Of a DNA stretch of 64,000 nt, positions 1 through 8,829 are shown piece after piece (within the stretch, counting starts at the first letter, position 1; the number at the start of each line of letters is the position of its first letter). The notes beneath the pieces were generated by a model that saw nothing but the letters and a program-made list of their open reading frames with translations, did no database searches and had not been told where the DNA came from. The position numbers were made by a program, and so were the translations under genes. This DNA comes from Falsiroseomonas sp050563525 (GTDB lineage Bacteria; Pseudomonadota; Alphaproteobacteria; Acetobacterales; Acetobacteraceae): NCBI RefSeq assembly GCF_050563525.1, contig NZ_JBNXUN010000001.1:558001-622000 (forward strand), given 5' to 3'.

Positions 1-44
1 CGCGCACCGAAGCGGACGCGCCCGCAGTCTGCTACAATCCCGGC

Positions 45-392
45 ATGATCGCCGTCATCTTCGAAGTCTGGCCCGCGAACGGCGAACGCCAGCACTACCT
101 TGACCTCGCCGCCGCGCTGCGCCCGGAGTTGGAAACGGTCGACGGCTTCCTTTCCATCGAGCGCTTCCAGTCTCTCGCCGACCCCGGCAAGCTCTTGTCG
201 CTGTCCTTTTGGCGCGACGAGGCCGCGGTCCAGGCCTGGCGCCAGCGCGAAACCCACCGCGCCACGCAGGCCAAGGGCCGTGCCGGCGTCTTCCAGAACT
301 ACCGCCTCCGCGTCGCCGGCGTGCTGCGCGATTATGGGATGCACGACCGCGCCCAGGCGCCCGCTGACAGCCGCGCGGCCCACCGGGGCTGA
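45..392 (+). CDS. ABM-family (antibiotic biosynthesis monooxygenase-like) protein
   Basis: This 115-residue protein resembles the ABM dimeric alpha+beta barrel. Members of that family act as small oxygenases, heme-degrading enzymes or unassigned stress proteins. Visible hallmarks are the N-terminal strand IFEVWP (residues 5-10), the GFLSIERF stretch (34-41, the usual G-F-x-S-x-E pattern) and LSLSFWRDEAAVQAWR (51-66). The last 20 residues look disordered. A TACAAT hexamer lies only six bases before the ATG, so either the leader is very short or this is not the promoter. The gene converges on cydC and ends one base before the cydC stop. The substrate cannot be predicted from sequence. Confidence 0.8.
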   Translation: MIAVIFEVWPANGERQHYLDLAAALRPELETVDGFLSIERFQSLADPGKLLSLSFWRDEAAVQAWRQRETHRATQAKGRAGVFQNYRLRVAGVLRDYGMHDRAQAPADSRAAHRG

Positions 393-2048
393 TCAGCCGG
401 TCGCGAAGATCGCCTTGCCCGCCGCCAATCGAAAAATCCGCGTCGGCCGCTCCACGCCGACCAGCCGGTGTACGATCAGGATCACGCTGCGCCCCGCGGT
501 CGCCTCACCCAGCGTCTCCAGGAAAGCGCGCTCCGTCTCCGGGTCCAGCCCCGCCGCCGGCTCGTCCAGGATCAGCACCGGCGCCTCCGACAGCAGCGCG
601 CGCGCCAGCACCAGGCGTCGCGCCTGCCCGCCGGAAAACCGCACCCCCGCCTCGCCGCAGCGCGTCGCCAGCCCCTCCGGCAGCGCCCGCACCACCTCGC
701 CGATGCCGGCGCGGTCCAGCGCCTGCCACAGCGCGGCCTCCTCCGCCTCCGGCCGCCCGATCCGCAGGTTCGCCTCGATGCTGTCGTCGAACAGCCGCGC
801 ATCCTGCGTCAGGCAGGCGATCCGCCCGCGCACCGCATCCGCCGGCAGCGCCGCGAGATCGACCCCACCGAGCGTGATCCGCCCCGCCTGCGGCGCCGCC
901 AGCTTCAGCAGCAGCGACGCCAGGGTGGATTTCCCGATCCCCGAAGGCCCGAGCAGCGCGATCCGCGCCCCCTCCGGCACATCCAGTTCCAACCCGTCGA
1001 ACACCGGCGCCCGATCCGCCGCCCAGGCGAAATGCAACCCCTCGATGCGGATCGCGTGGCCGCGTGGCGTTGCCACCGGCGCCTCCGGCTCCGCCACCGG
1101 CGGCGCCTGGTCCGCCGCCTCGAACAGCCGCCGCGCGCTCGCCCCCGCCGCCGCCAGCGCCGCCCCGGCCCGCGGCATCAGCCCCAGCGCCTCCCCCGCC
1201 GCCGTCGCCAGGAACAGCCCCAGCACCGCCGCCGCGACCCCTGCCTGCCCGGACGCCAGCCCATAGCCCAGCGCGCCCAGCATCGCCGCCTGGCTCAGCA
1301 GCGCCCCCGCCGCGCCGCCCCAGGCCCCGCGCCGCGCCAGCGCCCGCTGCGCCGAGGCCAGCGCCGCACCCTCCTGCGCCACCCGCGCCGAGGCACGCGC
1401 CTCCGCTCCCGCCGCCAGCGTATCCTCGATGCCCGTGAGCGGATCGACCACCGCCGCCCGCAGCGCCCCCTGGCTTTCCGCCACGCGCTGCCCGGCAGAG
1501 GCCGCCCCCGGCGCCAGCAAGGGCGGCAGCAGCAGCGCCGCGGCCAGGGGCAGCGCGACCAGCGCCGCCAGCGCCGGGTCTATGGCGCCCAGCACCAGCG
1601 CGATCGCCAGCACTGCCGCCACCCCGGCAACCCCCGGCACCACCGCGCCGAGATACACCCGGTCCAGCGCATCGATGTCCGAGACCAGCCGCCCGAGCAG
1701 ATCCCCCGCGCGTCGAAACCCGAGCCCCGCCGGCAGCCGTTCCGCCAGCCGGCGAAAGAACCAGATGCGCGTATCCGCCAGTGCCCGGAAGGTCGCCGCA
1801 TGCGTCACCAGGCGTTCCAGGTAGCGGAACACTGGCCGCAGAAGCACCACCGGCCGCAGCCAGATCAGTGCCGCAGCGCCCCCCGCGAACACCGTGCCCT
1901 GCGCCACCCCCTCCGCCACGCCCCGCCCCGCCAGCCCGAGCAGCGCCAGCCCTGCCAGCGCCGCCGCCACGGCCATCGCCGCCCCTGCCGCCAGCCACCA
2001 ATACCGCCCGCGCCAAAGCCCCAGGACCCGCACCAGATCGCGCGTCAT
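393..2048 (-). CDS. cydC: Thiol-reductant ABC exporter subunit CydC
   Basis: This is one half of the heterodimeric CydDC exporter, which moves cysteine/glutathione to the periplasm and is needed for cytochrome bd and c assembly. An N-terminal six-helix membrane domain (about 1-300) is followed by an ATPase domain: Walker A GPSGIGKST (367-375), signature FSGGQ (471-475) and Walker B VLILDE (491-496). The start at 2048 is chosen because MTRDLVRVLGLW matches the usual CydC N-terminus and GGGAGAGGG lies just upstream. A start at 2114 would overlap the cydD stop as ATGA but would translate a dispersed repeat (2052-2095) as its first residues. No cydAB genes are in the window. Confidence 0.9.
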   Translation of the reverse strand: MTRDLVRVLGLWRGRYWWLAAGAAMAVAAALAGLALLGLAGRGVAEGVAQGTVFAGGAAALIWLRPVVLLRPVFRYLERLVTHAATFRALADTRIWFFRRLAERLPAGLGFRRAGDLLGRLVSDIDALDRVYLGAVVPGVAGVAAVLAIALVLGAIDPALAALVALPLAAALLLPPLLAPGAASAGQRVAESQGALRAAVVDPLTGIEDTLAAGAEARASARVAQEGAALASAQRALARRGAWGGAAGALLSQAAMLGALGYGLASGQAGVAAAVLGLFLATAAGEALGLMPRAGAALAAAGASARRLFEAADQAPPVAEPEAPVATPRGHAIRIEGLHFAWAADRAPVFDGLELDVPEGARIALLGPSGIGKSTLASLLLKLAAPQAGRITLGGVDLAALPADAVRGRIACLTQDARLFDDSIEANLRIGRPEAEEAALWQALDRAGIGEVVRALPEGLATRCGEAGVRFSGGQARRLVLARALLSEAPVLILDEPAAGLDPETERAFLETLGEATAGRSVILIVHRLVGVERPTRIFRLAAGKAIFATG

Positions 2049-2051
2049 CCC

Positions 2052-2095
2052 GAAGCCCTCTCCCCTCTCGGGGGGAGAGGGTTGGGTGAGGGGGC
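2052..2095. repeat. REP-like palindromic repeat, short form, copy A (cydD/cydC gap)
   Basis: The repeat contains AGCCCTCTCCCC, then a GGGGGGAGAGGG arm that pairs with it, then the tail TTGGGTGAGGGGG. The same core recurs at 13354-13396 and, in a longer form, at 21886-21949 and 54752-54824. Here it separates cydD from the likely native start of cydC and supplies the purine-rich stretch in front of that start. Confidence 0.8.
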
Positions 2096-2110
2096 CCGCG
2101 CCGACCTCCC

Positions 2111-3799
2111 TCATTCCCCCGCCAGCCTTCCCGCCACGCCCTGCTGCCCCACGGCCCGCCCGGCCTCGATCTCCAGCACCCGCCCGAGCGCGCGCTGCGC
2201 CGCCCGGCTATGGCTGGCGATGATCGCGGTCCGCCCCGAACACAGCCGCCGCAGGCTGTCCAGCACCTCCGACTCGGTCCCCGGGTCCAGATGCGCCGTC
2301 GGCTCATCCAGCAGCACCAGCGGCGCATCCCGCAGGAAGGCCCGCGCGATCGCCACCCGCTGCGCCTGCCCACCGGACAGCCCGAAGCCGCCCTCGCCCA
2401 CCAGCGTGTCCAGACCCTGCGGCAGCGCCTTGGCGAAATCCACCACCCGCGCCGCCACCGCCGCCGCCTCGACCTCCGCCGCCGAGGCTCCCGGCCGCGC
2501 CAGCGCGATATTCTCCCGGATGCTGGCGCGGAAAAGATGCGCCCGCTGCCCGACATAGGAGGACAGCCGCCGCAGCTCCGCCGGCGCCAGCTTCGTGGCG
2601 TCCCGCCCGTTCAGCGAAATCCGCCCGCCATCCGGCCGCAGGAATCCCATCAGCAGGCGCAGGACGGAGGACTTGCCCGCCCCCGACTGCCCCGCCAGCA
2701 CCAGCGTCTCCCCGGCCATCACCCGGAAGCTCAGCCCATCCAGCGCCGCCGGCCGCGTCGGGTCATAGACCAGCCGCACATCCTGGAACGCCACCGTCAG
2801 CTTCCGCGGCATCTCCTCCAGCAGCAGCCCGCCCGCCGGCTCCACCTCCAGCAGCGGCGCCAGCTCAGCCGCCGCGCCTCGCGCGGAAAGCCGCTCGTGA
2901 TAGGCCTGCGAGAAGGCCCGCAGCGGCGTGAACAGTGCCGGCACCAGCAGCAGGCAGAAGATCGCGCCCGCCGGGTCCGGATGATTGGCGCCCAGTATCG
3001 CCCCGTGCCGGATCGCCAGGCACGCGATCGCCCCGGCCGCCAGCGCCTCCATCGACGCCGAGGACAGGAACGCGACCCGCAGCACCCGCATGGTCCGCGC
3101 CCGCAGATCCTGCGCCGCCACGCCCAGTGCCTCGGCCTCCGCCTCCTGCCGCCGGAACAGCACCAGAGTCGGCAACCCGCGCATCCGATCCAGGAACCGC
3201 CCCGAAAGCTGGTCGAGCGCCGCGAATTGGCGGCGGCTGGCCTGTGCCGCACCGATCCCGGTCAGCGCCATCGCCACCGGTACCAGCAGCGCCGCCACCA
3301 GCAGGATGGCCCCGCTCGTCGCATCCACCGTGAAGGCCGCCAGCACCACCAGCCCCGGCCCGATCATCGCCAGCATCGCCGCCGGCAGCCAGCGCGTGAG
3401 GAACCCTTCCAGCGCCTCGATGCGGTCCACCACCAGCGCCGCGCGCTCGCCCACCGGCCGCTGGTCCCCGGCGCCGCCGGCCAGAAGCCGCTCGAACGCA
3501 GCGCCTCGCAGCCTGGCCTTCGCCGCCTCCCCCGCCGCGATCAGCGCGCGTTCCTGCGCCACGCCCAGCCCTGCGGAGACCAGCGCCAGCGCCGCAACCG
3601 CCGCCAGGCTGCCCCAGCCGGCCTCGCCATATCCCAGAAGCCGAGCGATCAGGGTGGCGATCAGCCAGGCCTGCGCGATGCCGATGGCGACCTGGGCCGC
3701 GCCCAGCCCCACCGGCAAGCCCAGCCGCCGGCGTGCCGCCCGCGCCTCGCGCTGCAGCAGCGCGGACGCCGCATCCCCCCCTTGTCTCGCCCTTGGCAT
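2111..3799 (-). CDS. cydD: Thiol-reductant ABC exporter subunit CydD
   Basis: This is the partner of CydC and has the same layout. A membrane domain spans about residues 30-310. The ATPase domain carries Walker A GQSGAGKSS (370-378), signature LSGGQ (474-478) and Walker B LVLLDE followed by PTAHLD (from 494). The start at 3799 is preferred over 3838 because GAGGTGAC directly precedes that ATG. The order cydD then cydC is the common one and the two genes are probably co-transcribed. The upstream region is shared with the divergent deacetylase gene, which starts 114 bases away. Confidence 0.9.
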   Translation of the reverse strand: MPRARQGGDAASALLQREARAARRRLGLPVGLGAAQVAIGIAQAWLIATLIARLLGYGEAGWGSLAAVAALALVSAGLGVAQERALIAAGEAAKARLRGAAFERLLAGGAGDQRPVGERAALVVDRIEALEGFLTRWLPAAMLAMIGPGLVVLAAFTVDATSGAILLVAALLVPVAMALTGIGAAQASRRQFAALDQLSGRFLDRMRGLPTLVLFRRQEAEAEALGVAAQDLRARTMRVLRVAFLSSASMEALAAGAIACLAIRHGAILGANHPDPAGAIFCLLLVPALFTPLRAFSQAYHERLSARGAAAELAPLLEVEPAGGLLLEEMPRKLTVAFQDVRLVYDPTRPAALDGLSFRVMAGETLVLAGQSGAGKSSVLRLLMGFLRPDGGRISLNGRDATKLAPAELRRLSSYVGQRAHLFRASIRENIALARPGASAAEVEAAAVAARVVDFAKALPQGLDTLVGEGGFGLSGGQAQRVAIARAFLRDAPLVLLDEPTAHLDPGTESEVLDSLRRLCSGRTAIIASHSRAAQRALGRVLEIEAGRAVGQQGVAGRLAGE

Positions 3800-3913
3800 G
3801 TCACCTCGTAAGATACGCCAGCGGCTCGCTTTGGTCACCCCGTCGTGACCAATGGACTTGCCCTGTGGCGCGGAATCCCCACCCTGCCCTCACCGCCGCC
3901 GGAGCCTCGCCAC

Positions 3914-4819
3914 ATGCTGCCCACCCATGGTCGCTACGCCTACACGCCCTGGCGCGGCCGCACCCCCTATGCCTGGCCCAACGGCACGCGTCTCGCGGTC
4001 TATCTCGGCGTCAACCTGGAGCACTTCGCCTTCGGCGAAGGCCTCGGCGCCGAACTCGCGGCCGGCGGCCCGCAGCCCGATGTCCTGAACTTCGCCTGGC
4101 GCGACTACGGCAACCGCGTCGGCGCCTGGCGCCTGCTCGACCTGCTGGACGAATTGTCGTTCCCGGCCACGGTCCTGCTGAACAGCGCAATGTACGATTA
4201 CGCGCCTGACCTTATCGCCGCCCACCGCGCCCGCGGCGACGAAATGGCCGGCCACGGACGCACCAACTCCGAACGCCAGTCCATCCTGCCCGAACCCGGC
4301 GAGGCCGCCCTCATCGCCGAATCGACCGCCGCCCTGACCCACCACGAAGGCGCCGCCCCGCGCGGCTGGCTCAGCCCCTGGATCGCCGAAAGCCGCACCA
4401 CGCCGGACCTGCTGGCCGAGGCCGGCTACCGTTATTCCATGAACTGGTGCGCCGACGACGCCCCCATCTGGATGGCGACCCGCGCCGGCCCCCTGCTCGC
4501 CATGCCCTACCCGCAGGAGGTCAACGACATCCCCGCCATCGTCGGCCGCAAGGACTCATCCGAGCAATTCGCCACCACCATCCTGGACGATTTCCACGAG
4601 CGCCTGCACCAGGTGGCGGACGGCCTGGCCCAGGTCATGGGTATCGCGCTGCACCCCTACATCATCGGCCAGCCGCACCGCATGCGGCATCTGCGCCGCG
4701 CGCTGACCGAGATCGCCCGGCACCGCGACGCCATCTGGATCACCACCGCCGGCGCCATCTTCGACCACGTCGCCACCCTGCCCCCCGGCATCATCCCCGG
4801 TTCGGAGTTTTGCGAATGA
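3914..4819 (+). CDS. Polysaccharide deacetylase family protein (PuuE/allantoinase-like branch)
   Basis: This 301-residue NodB-fold protein belongs to the branch related to PuuE-type allantoinases and other carbon-nitrogen hydrolases, rather than to chitin deacetylases. The signature stretch AWRDYGNRVG (61-70) and the motif GHGRTNS (113-119) are visible, as is a late histidine in GIALHPYIIGQPHR. The canonical TFDDG of NodB enzymes is replaced by WRDYGNR. ATG 3914 is chosen because GGAG lies about ten bases upstream and family homology starts there. There is no signal peptide, so the protein is cytoplasmic. It overlaps the following lipoprotein gene by ATGA, which suggests co-translation. The substrate is unknown. 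Confidence 0.85.
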   Translation: MLPTHGRYAYTPWRGRTPYAWPNGTRLAVYLGVNLEHFAFGEGLGAELAAGGPQPDVLNFAWRDYGNRVGAWRLLDLLDELSFPATVLLNSAMYDYAPDLIAAHRARGDEMAGHGRTNSERQSILPEPGEAALIAESTAALTHHEGAAPRGWLSPWIAESRTTPDLLAEAGYRYSMNWCADDAPIWMATRAGPLLAMPYPQEVNDIPAIVGRKDSSEQFATTILDDFHERLHQVADGLAQVMGIALHPYIIGQPHRMRHLRRALTEIARHRDAIWITTAGAIFDHVATLPPGIIPGSEFCE

Positions 4820-5364
4820 CCCGCCTCCTCGCCTCGGCCCTGCTACTGCTGCTCGCCGCGTGCAGCACCGCGCCCTCCGGCCCGCCGCCCGCCACGGTCG
4901 CCCAGGTCGACCTCGCCCGCTACGCCGGCATCTGGTTCGAAATCGCCCGCTACCCGAACAGCTTCCAGGACGCCCCCGGCCAGGTCTGCATCGCCACCAG
5001 CGCCACCTATACGGCGCGGCCCGATGGCCAGATCGGCGTCATCAACCGCTGCGAAGACGCCGCCGGCCAGCCCAACATCGCCAACGGCAGCGCCTACGCC
5101 GTGGACGGCACCGGCAATGCGAAACTGCGCGTCAGCTTCTTCTGGCCCTTCTACGGCGACTACTGGGTGCTCGGCCTGGACCCCGACTACCGCTGGGCCC
5201 TGGTCGGCGCCCCCAACCGCAAATACCTCTGGGTCCTGTCCCGCACCCGCGCGATGACGGAGGCCGACTACGCCGCCGCCACGGCCATCGCTGCGCGCGA
5301 GGGTTTCGACCCTGCCCGCCTGCGCCGCACGCCTCAGCCCAGCTCGAACGTCGCCACGCCGTAA
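4816..5364 (+). CDS. blc: Lipocalin family lipoprotein (Blc-like)
   Basis: This 182-residue outer-membrane lipocalin resembles E. coli Blc, which binds lysophospholipids and fatty acids. A hydrophobic signal ends in a lipobox LLAAC (lipidated Cys16). The lipocalin signature GIWFEIARYPN (38-48) and a later NRC follow, then the strand-rich barrel with YWVLGLDPDYRWALVG and LWVLSRT. The start overlaps the deacetylase stop (ATGA). The 3' end overlaps the convergent GNAT gene by 31 bases. Pairing with a deacetylase is unusual, and a functional link is only inferred from the overlap. Confidence 0.9.
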   Translation: MTRLLASALLLLLAACSTAPSGPPPATVAQVDLARYAGIWFEIARYPNSFQDAPGQVCIATSATYTARPDGQIGVINRCEDAAGQPNIANGSAYAVDGTGNAKLRVSFFWPFYGDYWVLGLDPDYRWALVGAPNRKYLWVLSRTRAMTEADYAAATAIAAREGFDPARLRRTPQPSSNVATP

Positions 5365-6182
5365 AGCTGCGCGGCCCGGATTTCCGGTGCCGGCCCGGTG
5401 TACATCCGAGCCGTCTCGAACACCGGCCGCAGCCCCAGCCGCTCCGCCAGCCGCACCGCCTCCCGCTGCGGCTCCGGCACGTCGAGGAACACCGTGCCGC
5501 CGCCCGGTACCCGCGCCAGCAGCCCCGCCAGCAGTGCCTCCGCAACCGCCGGCGACCCCGCCACCAGCGGCCCCACCTTGTGCCCCTCCCGCGCCGGCCG
5601 GATCACGCCGAAGCCGTCGACCTCGCCCGCCGTCACATGCGCCAGCGCCACATGCCCCGGCGCCGTCAGCCACGCCCGCAGGAAATCCTCCCGCGCCGCC
5701 GGAAACACACCCCGGTCCAGCGCCGCCAGCGCCGCGAAGGGCACCTCCCCCGCCGGGACGATCCCCGCCGGGACAATGCCCGCCGGCACCGGCAGCGCCC
5801 CCGGCACGCCGCCAAACCGGATGTTGTTCCAGGCGAGACAAAACCCCGATTTCCGGTAGTTCGCCTGCTGCGCCACCACCCCATCCAGCCCGACCAGCCG
5901 CCCCGCCAGCCGCGCCATCGCCGCCCGCCACACCGCCATTCCGTGCCCCTTCCCACGCAGGTCCGGGCGCGCGATGTAGAAGCCGATAAAGCCGAACGTC
6001 GCGCCGTAGCGTGTCGCGGCGATTACCGCGGACAAGGCACCGTCCTGCTCCACGGCCAGGAATGCCTGCGCATCCTGCGCCAGGAAACACGGCAGGTCCG
6101 AAAGCCCCGGATTCCACCCCTCCGCGGCCGCCCACTCCACAGCGGTCGCCGCGCGCGCCGCATCAAGGGTGACGATCCTCAT
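5334..6182 (-). CDS. GNAT family N-acetyltransferase
   Basis: This 282-residue protein has an N-terminal acetyl-CoA-binding GNAT domain. The core FIGFYIARPDLRGKGHGMAV (65-84) holds the R/Q-x-x-G-x-G/A pattern as RGKGHG. The C-terminal half resembles the extra domain seen in larger two-domain GNATs. An internal run of PAGIV units is encoded by three 15-bp tandem repeats at 5749-5793. The start lies one base after the stop of the upstream SDR gene, so the two form an operon. The acceptor substrate is unknown. Confidence 0.85.
   Translation of the reverse strand: MRIVTLDAARAATAVEWAAAEGWNPGLSDLPCFLAQDAQAFLAVEQDGALSAVIAATRYGATFGFIGFYIARPDLRGKGHGMAVWRAAMARLAGRLVGLDGVVAQQANYRKSGFCLAWNNIRFGGVPGALPVPAGIVPAGIVPAGEVPFAALAALDRGVFPAAREDFLRAWLTAPGHVALAHVTAGEVDGFGVIRPAREGHKVGPLVAGSPAVAEALLAGLLARVPGGGTVFLDVPEPQREAVRLAERLGLRPVFETARMYTGPAPEIRAAQLYGVATFELG
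5749..5793. repeat. In-frame 15-bp tandem repeat (3 units)
   Basis: Three adjacent 15-base units begin CCCGCCGG; the first two differ at two positions and the third is more diverged. They encode a PAGIV-PAGIV-PAG run in the GNAT protein, so unit-number changes would keep the frame. Confidence 0.8.
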
Positions 6183-6183
6183 C

Positions 6184-6939
6184 TCAGTGCATCACGTCGC
6201 CGCCATTCGGCGACAGCGTGGCGCCGACGAAGAAGTCACCGCCGGGAGACGATGCCAGCAGCAGCGCCGCGTGCGCGATCTCCTCCGGCTGCCCGACGCG
6301 CCCCAGCGGCAGCTTCGCTCCCGTCCGCTCCGCCCACCCCTCGCCAAGCTGCGCCGTCAACTCGCTCACCACCGGCCCCGGCGCGATCGCGTTCACCAGG
6401 ATGCCCTTCGGCGCCCCCTCATGAGCCAGGGCCCGCGTGAACCCGATCAGCGCCGCCTTCGCCATGCAGTACGGCACGATGTTCGCCGCGCCTTTCAGCC
6501 CGAGTTGACTCGCCGTGGTGATGATCCGCCCGCGTCCACGCGCCGCCATGCCGTCCCACACCGCCTGCGCCGCGAAGAAGCTCGCCTTCACATGCACGTC
6601 CATCACTCGGTCGAACATCGCCTCCGTCACCGCCTCAATCGGCCCGCGCAGGTTCAGCCCGGCATTGTTCACCAGCACGTCGCACGGCCCGAGCGTCGCC
6701 TCCGCCCCGGCAATGAAAGCCCGCAGCGCCGGCAGGTCCGCCACGTCGAGGTCCACAGCATGCACCCGCCGCCCCATCGCGGTGATCTGCGCCGAGACCT
6801 CCGCCGCACCTGCCTCGTCATGCAGATGGCAGAAAGCGATGTCTGCCCCCTCGCGGGCGAACAGCAGCGCGATGGCGCGCCCGATCCCGCGGCTGCCGCC
6901 GGTGATGATTGCCACCTGCCCCGCCAACGCCCTGCTCAT
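6184..6939 (-). CDS. SDR family oxidoreductase (FabG-like)
   Basis: This 251-residue classical short-chain dehydrogenase is NAD(P)-dependent and acts on a keto/alcohol substrate. The cofactor motif TGGSRGIG lies at 13-20, NNAG at 91-94, and the catalytic Ser144, Tyr157 and Lys161 are within SQLG...YCMAK. Family start and ribosome site agree: GGAGG lies eight bases upstream of ATG 6939, whereas the longer open frame adds 62 unrelated residues. It is the first gene of a two-gene unit with the GNAT protein. FabG-like enzymes are widespread, so the substrate is not assigned. Confidence 0.9.
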   Translation of the reverse strand: MSRALAGQVAIITGGSRGIGRAIALLFAREGADIAFCHLHDEAGAAEVSAQITAMGRRVHAVDLDVADLPALRAFIAGAEATLGPCDVLVNNAGLNLRGPIEAVTEAMFDRVMDVHVKASFFAAQAVWDGMAARGRGRIITTASQLGLKGAANIVPYCMAKAALIGFTRALAHEGAPKGILVNAIAPGPVVSELTAQLGEGWAERTGAKLPLGRVGQPEEIAHAALLLASSPGGDFFVGATLSPNGGDVMH

Positions 6940-7142
6940 CCCAACAGCCTCCACCGCCCGCCGACCGCCCACCACGATGCGCTCCGAGTTCAGCAGCGCC
7001 TGCGTGGCCAGGACATGCCGGTTCGTTGCGTTGGCATGCCCGCTCCTACCGCCGCCGGCAAGACGCCGAACAGGCGCCGCCCCACGCCCCTTGCAGCGAC
7101 CCGATTCCACGCGATGCTGCCGCACCCCTTGAAAGCCGCCGC

Positions 7143-7577
7143 ATGTCCGACACGCCCGCGACCATCACCCTCGCCGAGATGCAGGCCCGCGTGCACCAGG
7201 GCGTGCCGCTCGCCGCCGCCTGGGAGATCGAGGTGCTGTCCTTCAGCGCCGGCCTCGCCCTTCTACGCCTGCCCTTCCGCGCCGACCTGCTGCGCCCCGG
7301 CGGCACCGTCTCCGGCCCCGCCCTCATGGGCCTCGCCGACGTCGCCATGTGGGTCGCGCTGCTATCCCTCAGCGAGGGCCAGGACGAGAGCCTGACGGCC
7401 AGCCTCGCCATCACCTTCCTCCGCCCGCCACCGCCCCGCCCCGTCCTGGCCGAGGCCCGCGTCATCAAGCGCGGCCGGACCCTATCCTACGGCGAGATCA
7501 CCCTCCGCGCGGAAGGTGCCGCCGAAGCCTGCGCCCACGCCACCACGAGTTGGGCCGCCCGGCCCCGGCAAAGATGA
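7143..7577 (+). CDS. PaaI-family hotdog thioesterase
   Basis: This 144-residue single hotdog domain protein has the PaaI/4HBT arrangement: a PGGTVSGPALMGLADVAMW helix region (about 58-76) followed by TASLAITFLRPPPP and strands up to SYGEITLRAEG. Family members hydrolyse acyl- or aryl-CoA thioesters. The usual catalytic Asp/Glu of the central helix corresponds to the Asp in GLADVAMW. It is transcribed away from the SDR gene, with about 200 bases between their starts. Confidence 0.85.
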   Translation: MSDTPATITLAEMQARVHQGVPLAAAWEIEVLSFSAGLALLRLPFRADLLRPGGTVSGPALMGLADVAMWVALLSLSEGQDESLTASLAITFLRPPPPRPVLAEARVIKRGRTLSYGEITLRAEGAAEACAHATTSWAARPRQR

Positions 7578-7641
7578 AAACCCCTTCACATTACATACCC
7601 GCAATCCCATATCTTCCCCAACGGAGATGGAGGAAAGCAAG

Positions 7642-8331
7642 ATGCGCGCCCGCGACCTGATGACCCCCGACCCGATCAGCTTCCCACCGGAAACCCCCAT
7701 CCAGGTGGTGGCACGCGCCTTCGCCGAGCGCGGCATCTCCGGCGCCCCGGTGGTCGATGCTGAGGGCCGCCTGGTCGGCATGGTGACGGAGGGCGACCTG
7801 CTGCGCCGCCTCGCCGCCCCGCTGGACAAGCCCGAAAGCTGGATCGCCACCCTGCTGGCCCCCGCCGCCAAGCAAGCGGACCGCTTCGCCCGCACCCACG
7901 GCCGAACCGCCGCCGACGTCATGACCCGCGGCGCCGTCTCGGCGGAGGAAGACATGCCGATCGAGAAGCTGGCGCAGGCCATGGAGCAGCGGAACATCCG
8001 CCGCATTCCCGTGGTGCGCGGCGACAGGCTCGTGGGAATCGTCTCCCGCGCCGACCTGATCCGCGCGCTTCTGCAACCGCCCGAAGCTCTGGCCGCCGAC
8101 GCACCGGATGAACGCATCCGCCGCGACCTGCTCGCGGCCATGAAGACCCAGCCCTGGATCGATGCCTTCTACATCTTCCCCGAGGTCAAGGACGGCGTCG
8201 TCTATTTCCACGGCTTCTGCCGCAACGAGTCCGTCCGGCGCGCACTGCACGTCCTGGCGGAGAACCTGCCCGGCGTCCGCGACGTGAAGGTGATGGTGGA
8301 ACGCCCGCCGCTGCCGGTCGTGGGCGCCTGA
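7642..8331 (+). CDS. CBS-domain pair with C-terminal BON domain
   Basis: This 229-residue cytoplasmic protein has two CBS domains (about 1-60, starting MRARDLMTPDP, and 90-145, starting DVMTRGAVS). They typically bind adenosyl nucleotides. A C-terminal BON-like domain (about 158-222) contains YFHGFCRNESVRRALHVLAE and LPGVRDV. This architecture recurs in alphaproteobacteria as a stress or energy-sensing protein of unknown partner. ATG 7642 follows a strong GGAGG nine bases upstream, which excludes the longer upstream open frame. Confidence 0.9.
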   Translation: MRARDLMTPDPISFPPETPIQVVARAFAERGISGAPVVDAEGRLVGMVTEGDLLRRLAAPLDKPESWIATLLAPAAKQADRFARTHGRTAADVMTRGAVSAEEDMPIEKLAQAMEQRNIRRIPVVRGDRLVGIVSRADLIRALLQPPEALAADAPDERIRRDLLAAMKTQPWIDAFYIFPEVKDGVVYFHGFCRNESVRRALHVLAENLPGVRDVKVMVERPPLPVVGA

Positions 8332-8535
8332 TCGGCGCCGGGCGCAGGAACAACACGCTCCGGCGAGTCATCAGGTATTCGGCGCTTTCGCCTTGAAGTC
8401 GCCGAAAATCGAGACCAGGATTTTCAATTGAGGCCCGGGCCCCTCTGGCGGCGCACCCCCGGCATTCCGCGATGTCGGGCCTCCAACCTGAAACCGCCGC
8501 GCCCCCGCGCGGCGCAAGGGACAAAGGTGGGCGTC

Positions 8536-8760
8536 ATGGATGGCTCTGGCTTCAGCGTGTCGGATGGGTCGCTCAAGGGACGGCTTGCCGAACGCCTGCG
8601 CGAGTTGGACCTTCAGATCACGGCCGAGCGCCTGCGCGCCACGCCGGACGAGGCGCTGATCCGCCGCCTCAGCCGCGAGAAGCTGCTGGCCCGCGACCGT
8701 GTCGCCGCCCTCGGCGGTTGCGCCATGCCGCGCTGGGCCCGGGAGTCTCCCACCCCCTAG
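8536..8760 (+). CDS. Small DUF465 (YdcH-like) protein
   Basis: This 74-residue charged helical protein contains the DUF465 pattern: LAERLRELDLQI, a short spacer, then PDEALIRRLSREKLLARDRV. Members form a helical hairpin and are common small proteins in alphaproteobacteria with no firm function. The ATG lies a few bases after AAAGGTGGG, a reasonable ribosome site. It stands alone between the CBS-BON gene and a convergent exporter gene. Confidence 0.65.
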   Translation: MDGSGFSVSDGSLKGRLAERLRELDLQITAERLRATPDEALIRRLSREKLLARDRVAALGGCAMPRWARESPTP

Positions 8761-8829
8761 AGTGTGATCGTCTGAGGTGAAGCAATGAGCCGGAGGCTGT
8801 GTGGCGCTTCTATCAGCGCCCGGCCGGAT

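Noticed and set aside
505..2558. Very long open frames opposite cydC and cydD
   Set aside because: They are low-complexity Arg/Pro/Gly-rich translations, the usual result of antisense frames in high-GC genes, and have no family motifs.
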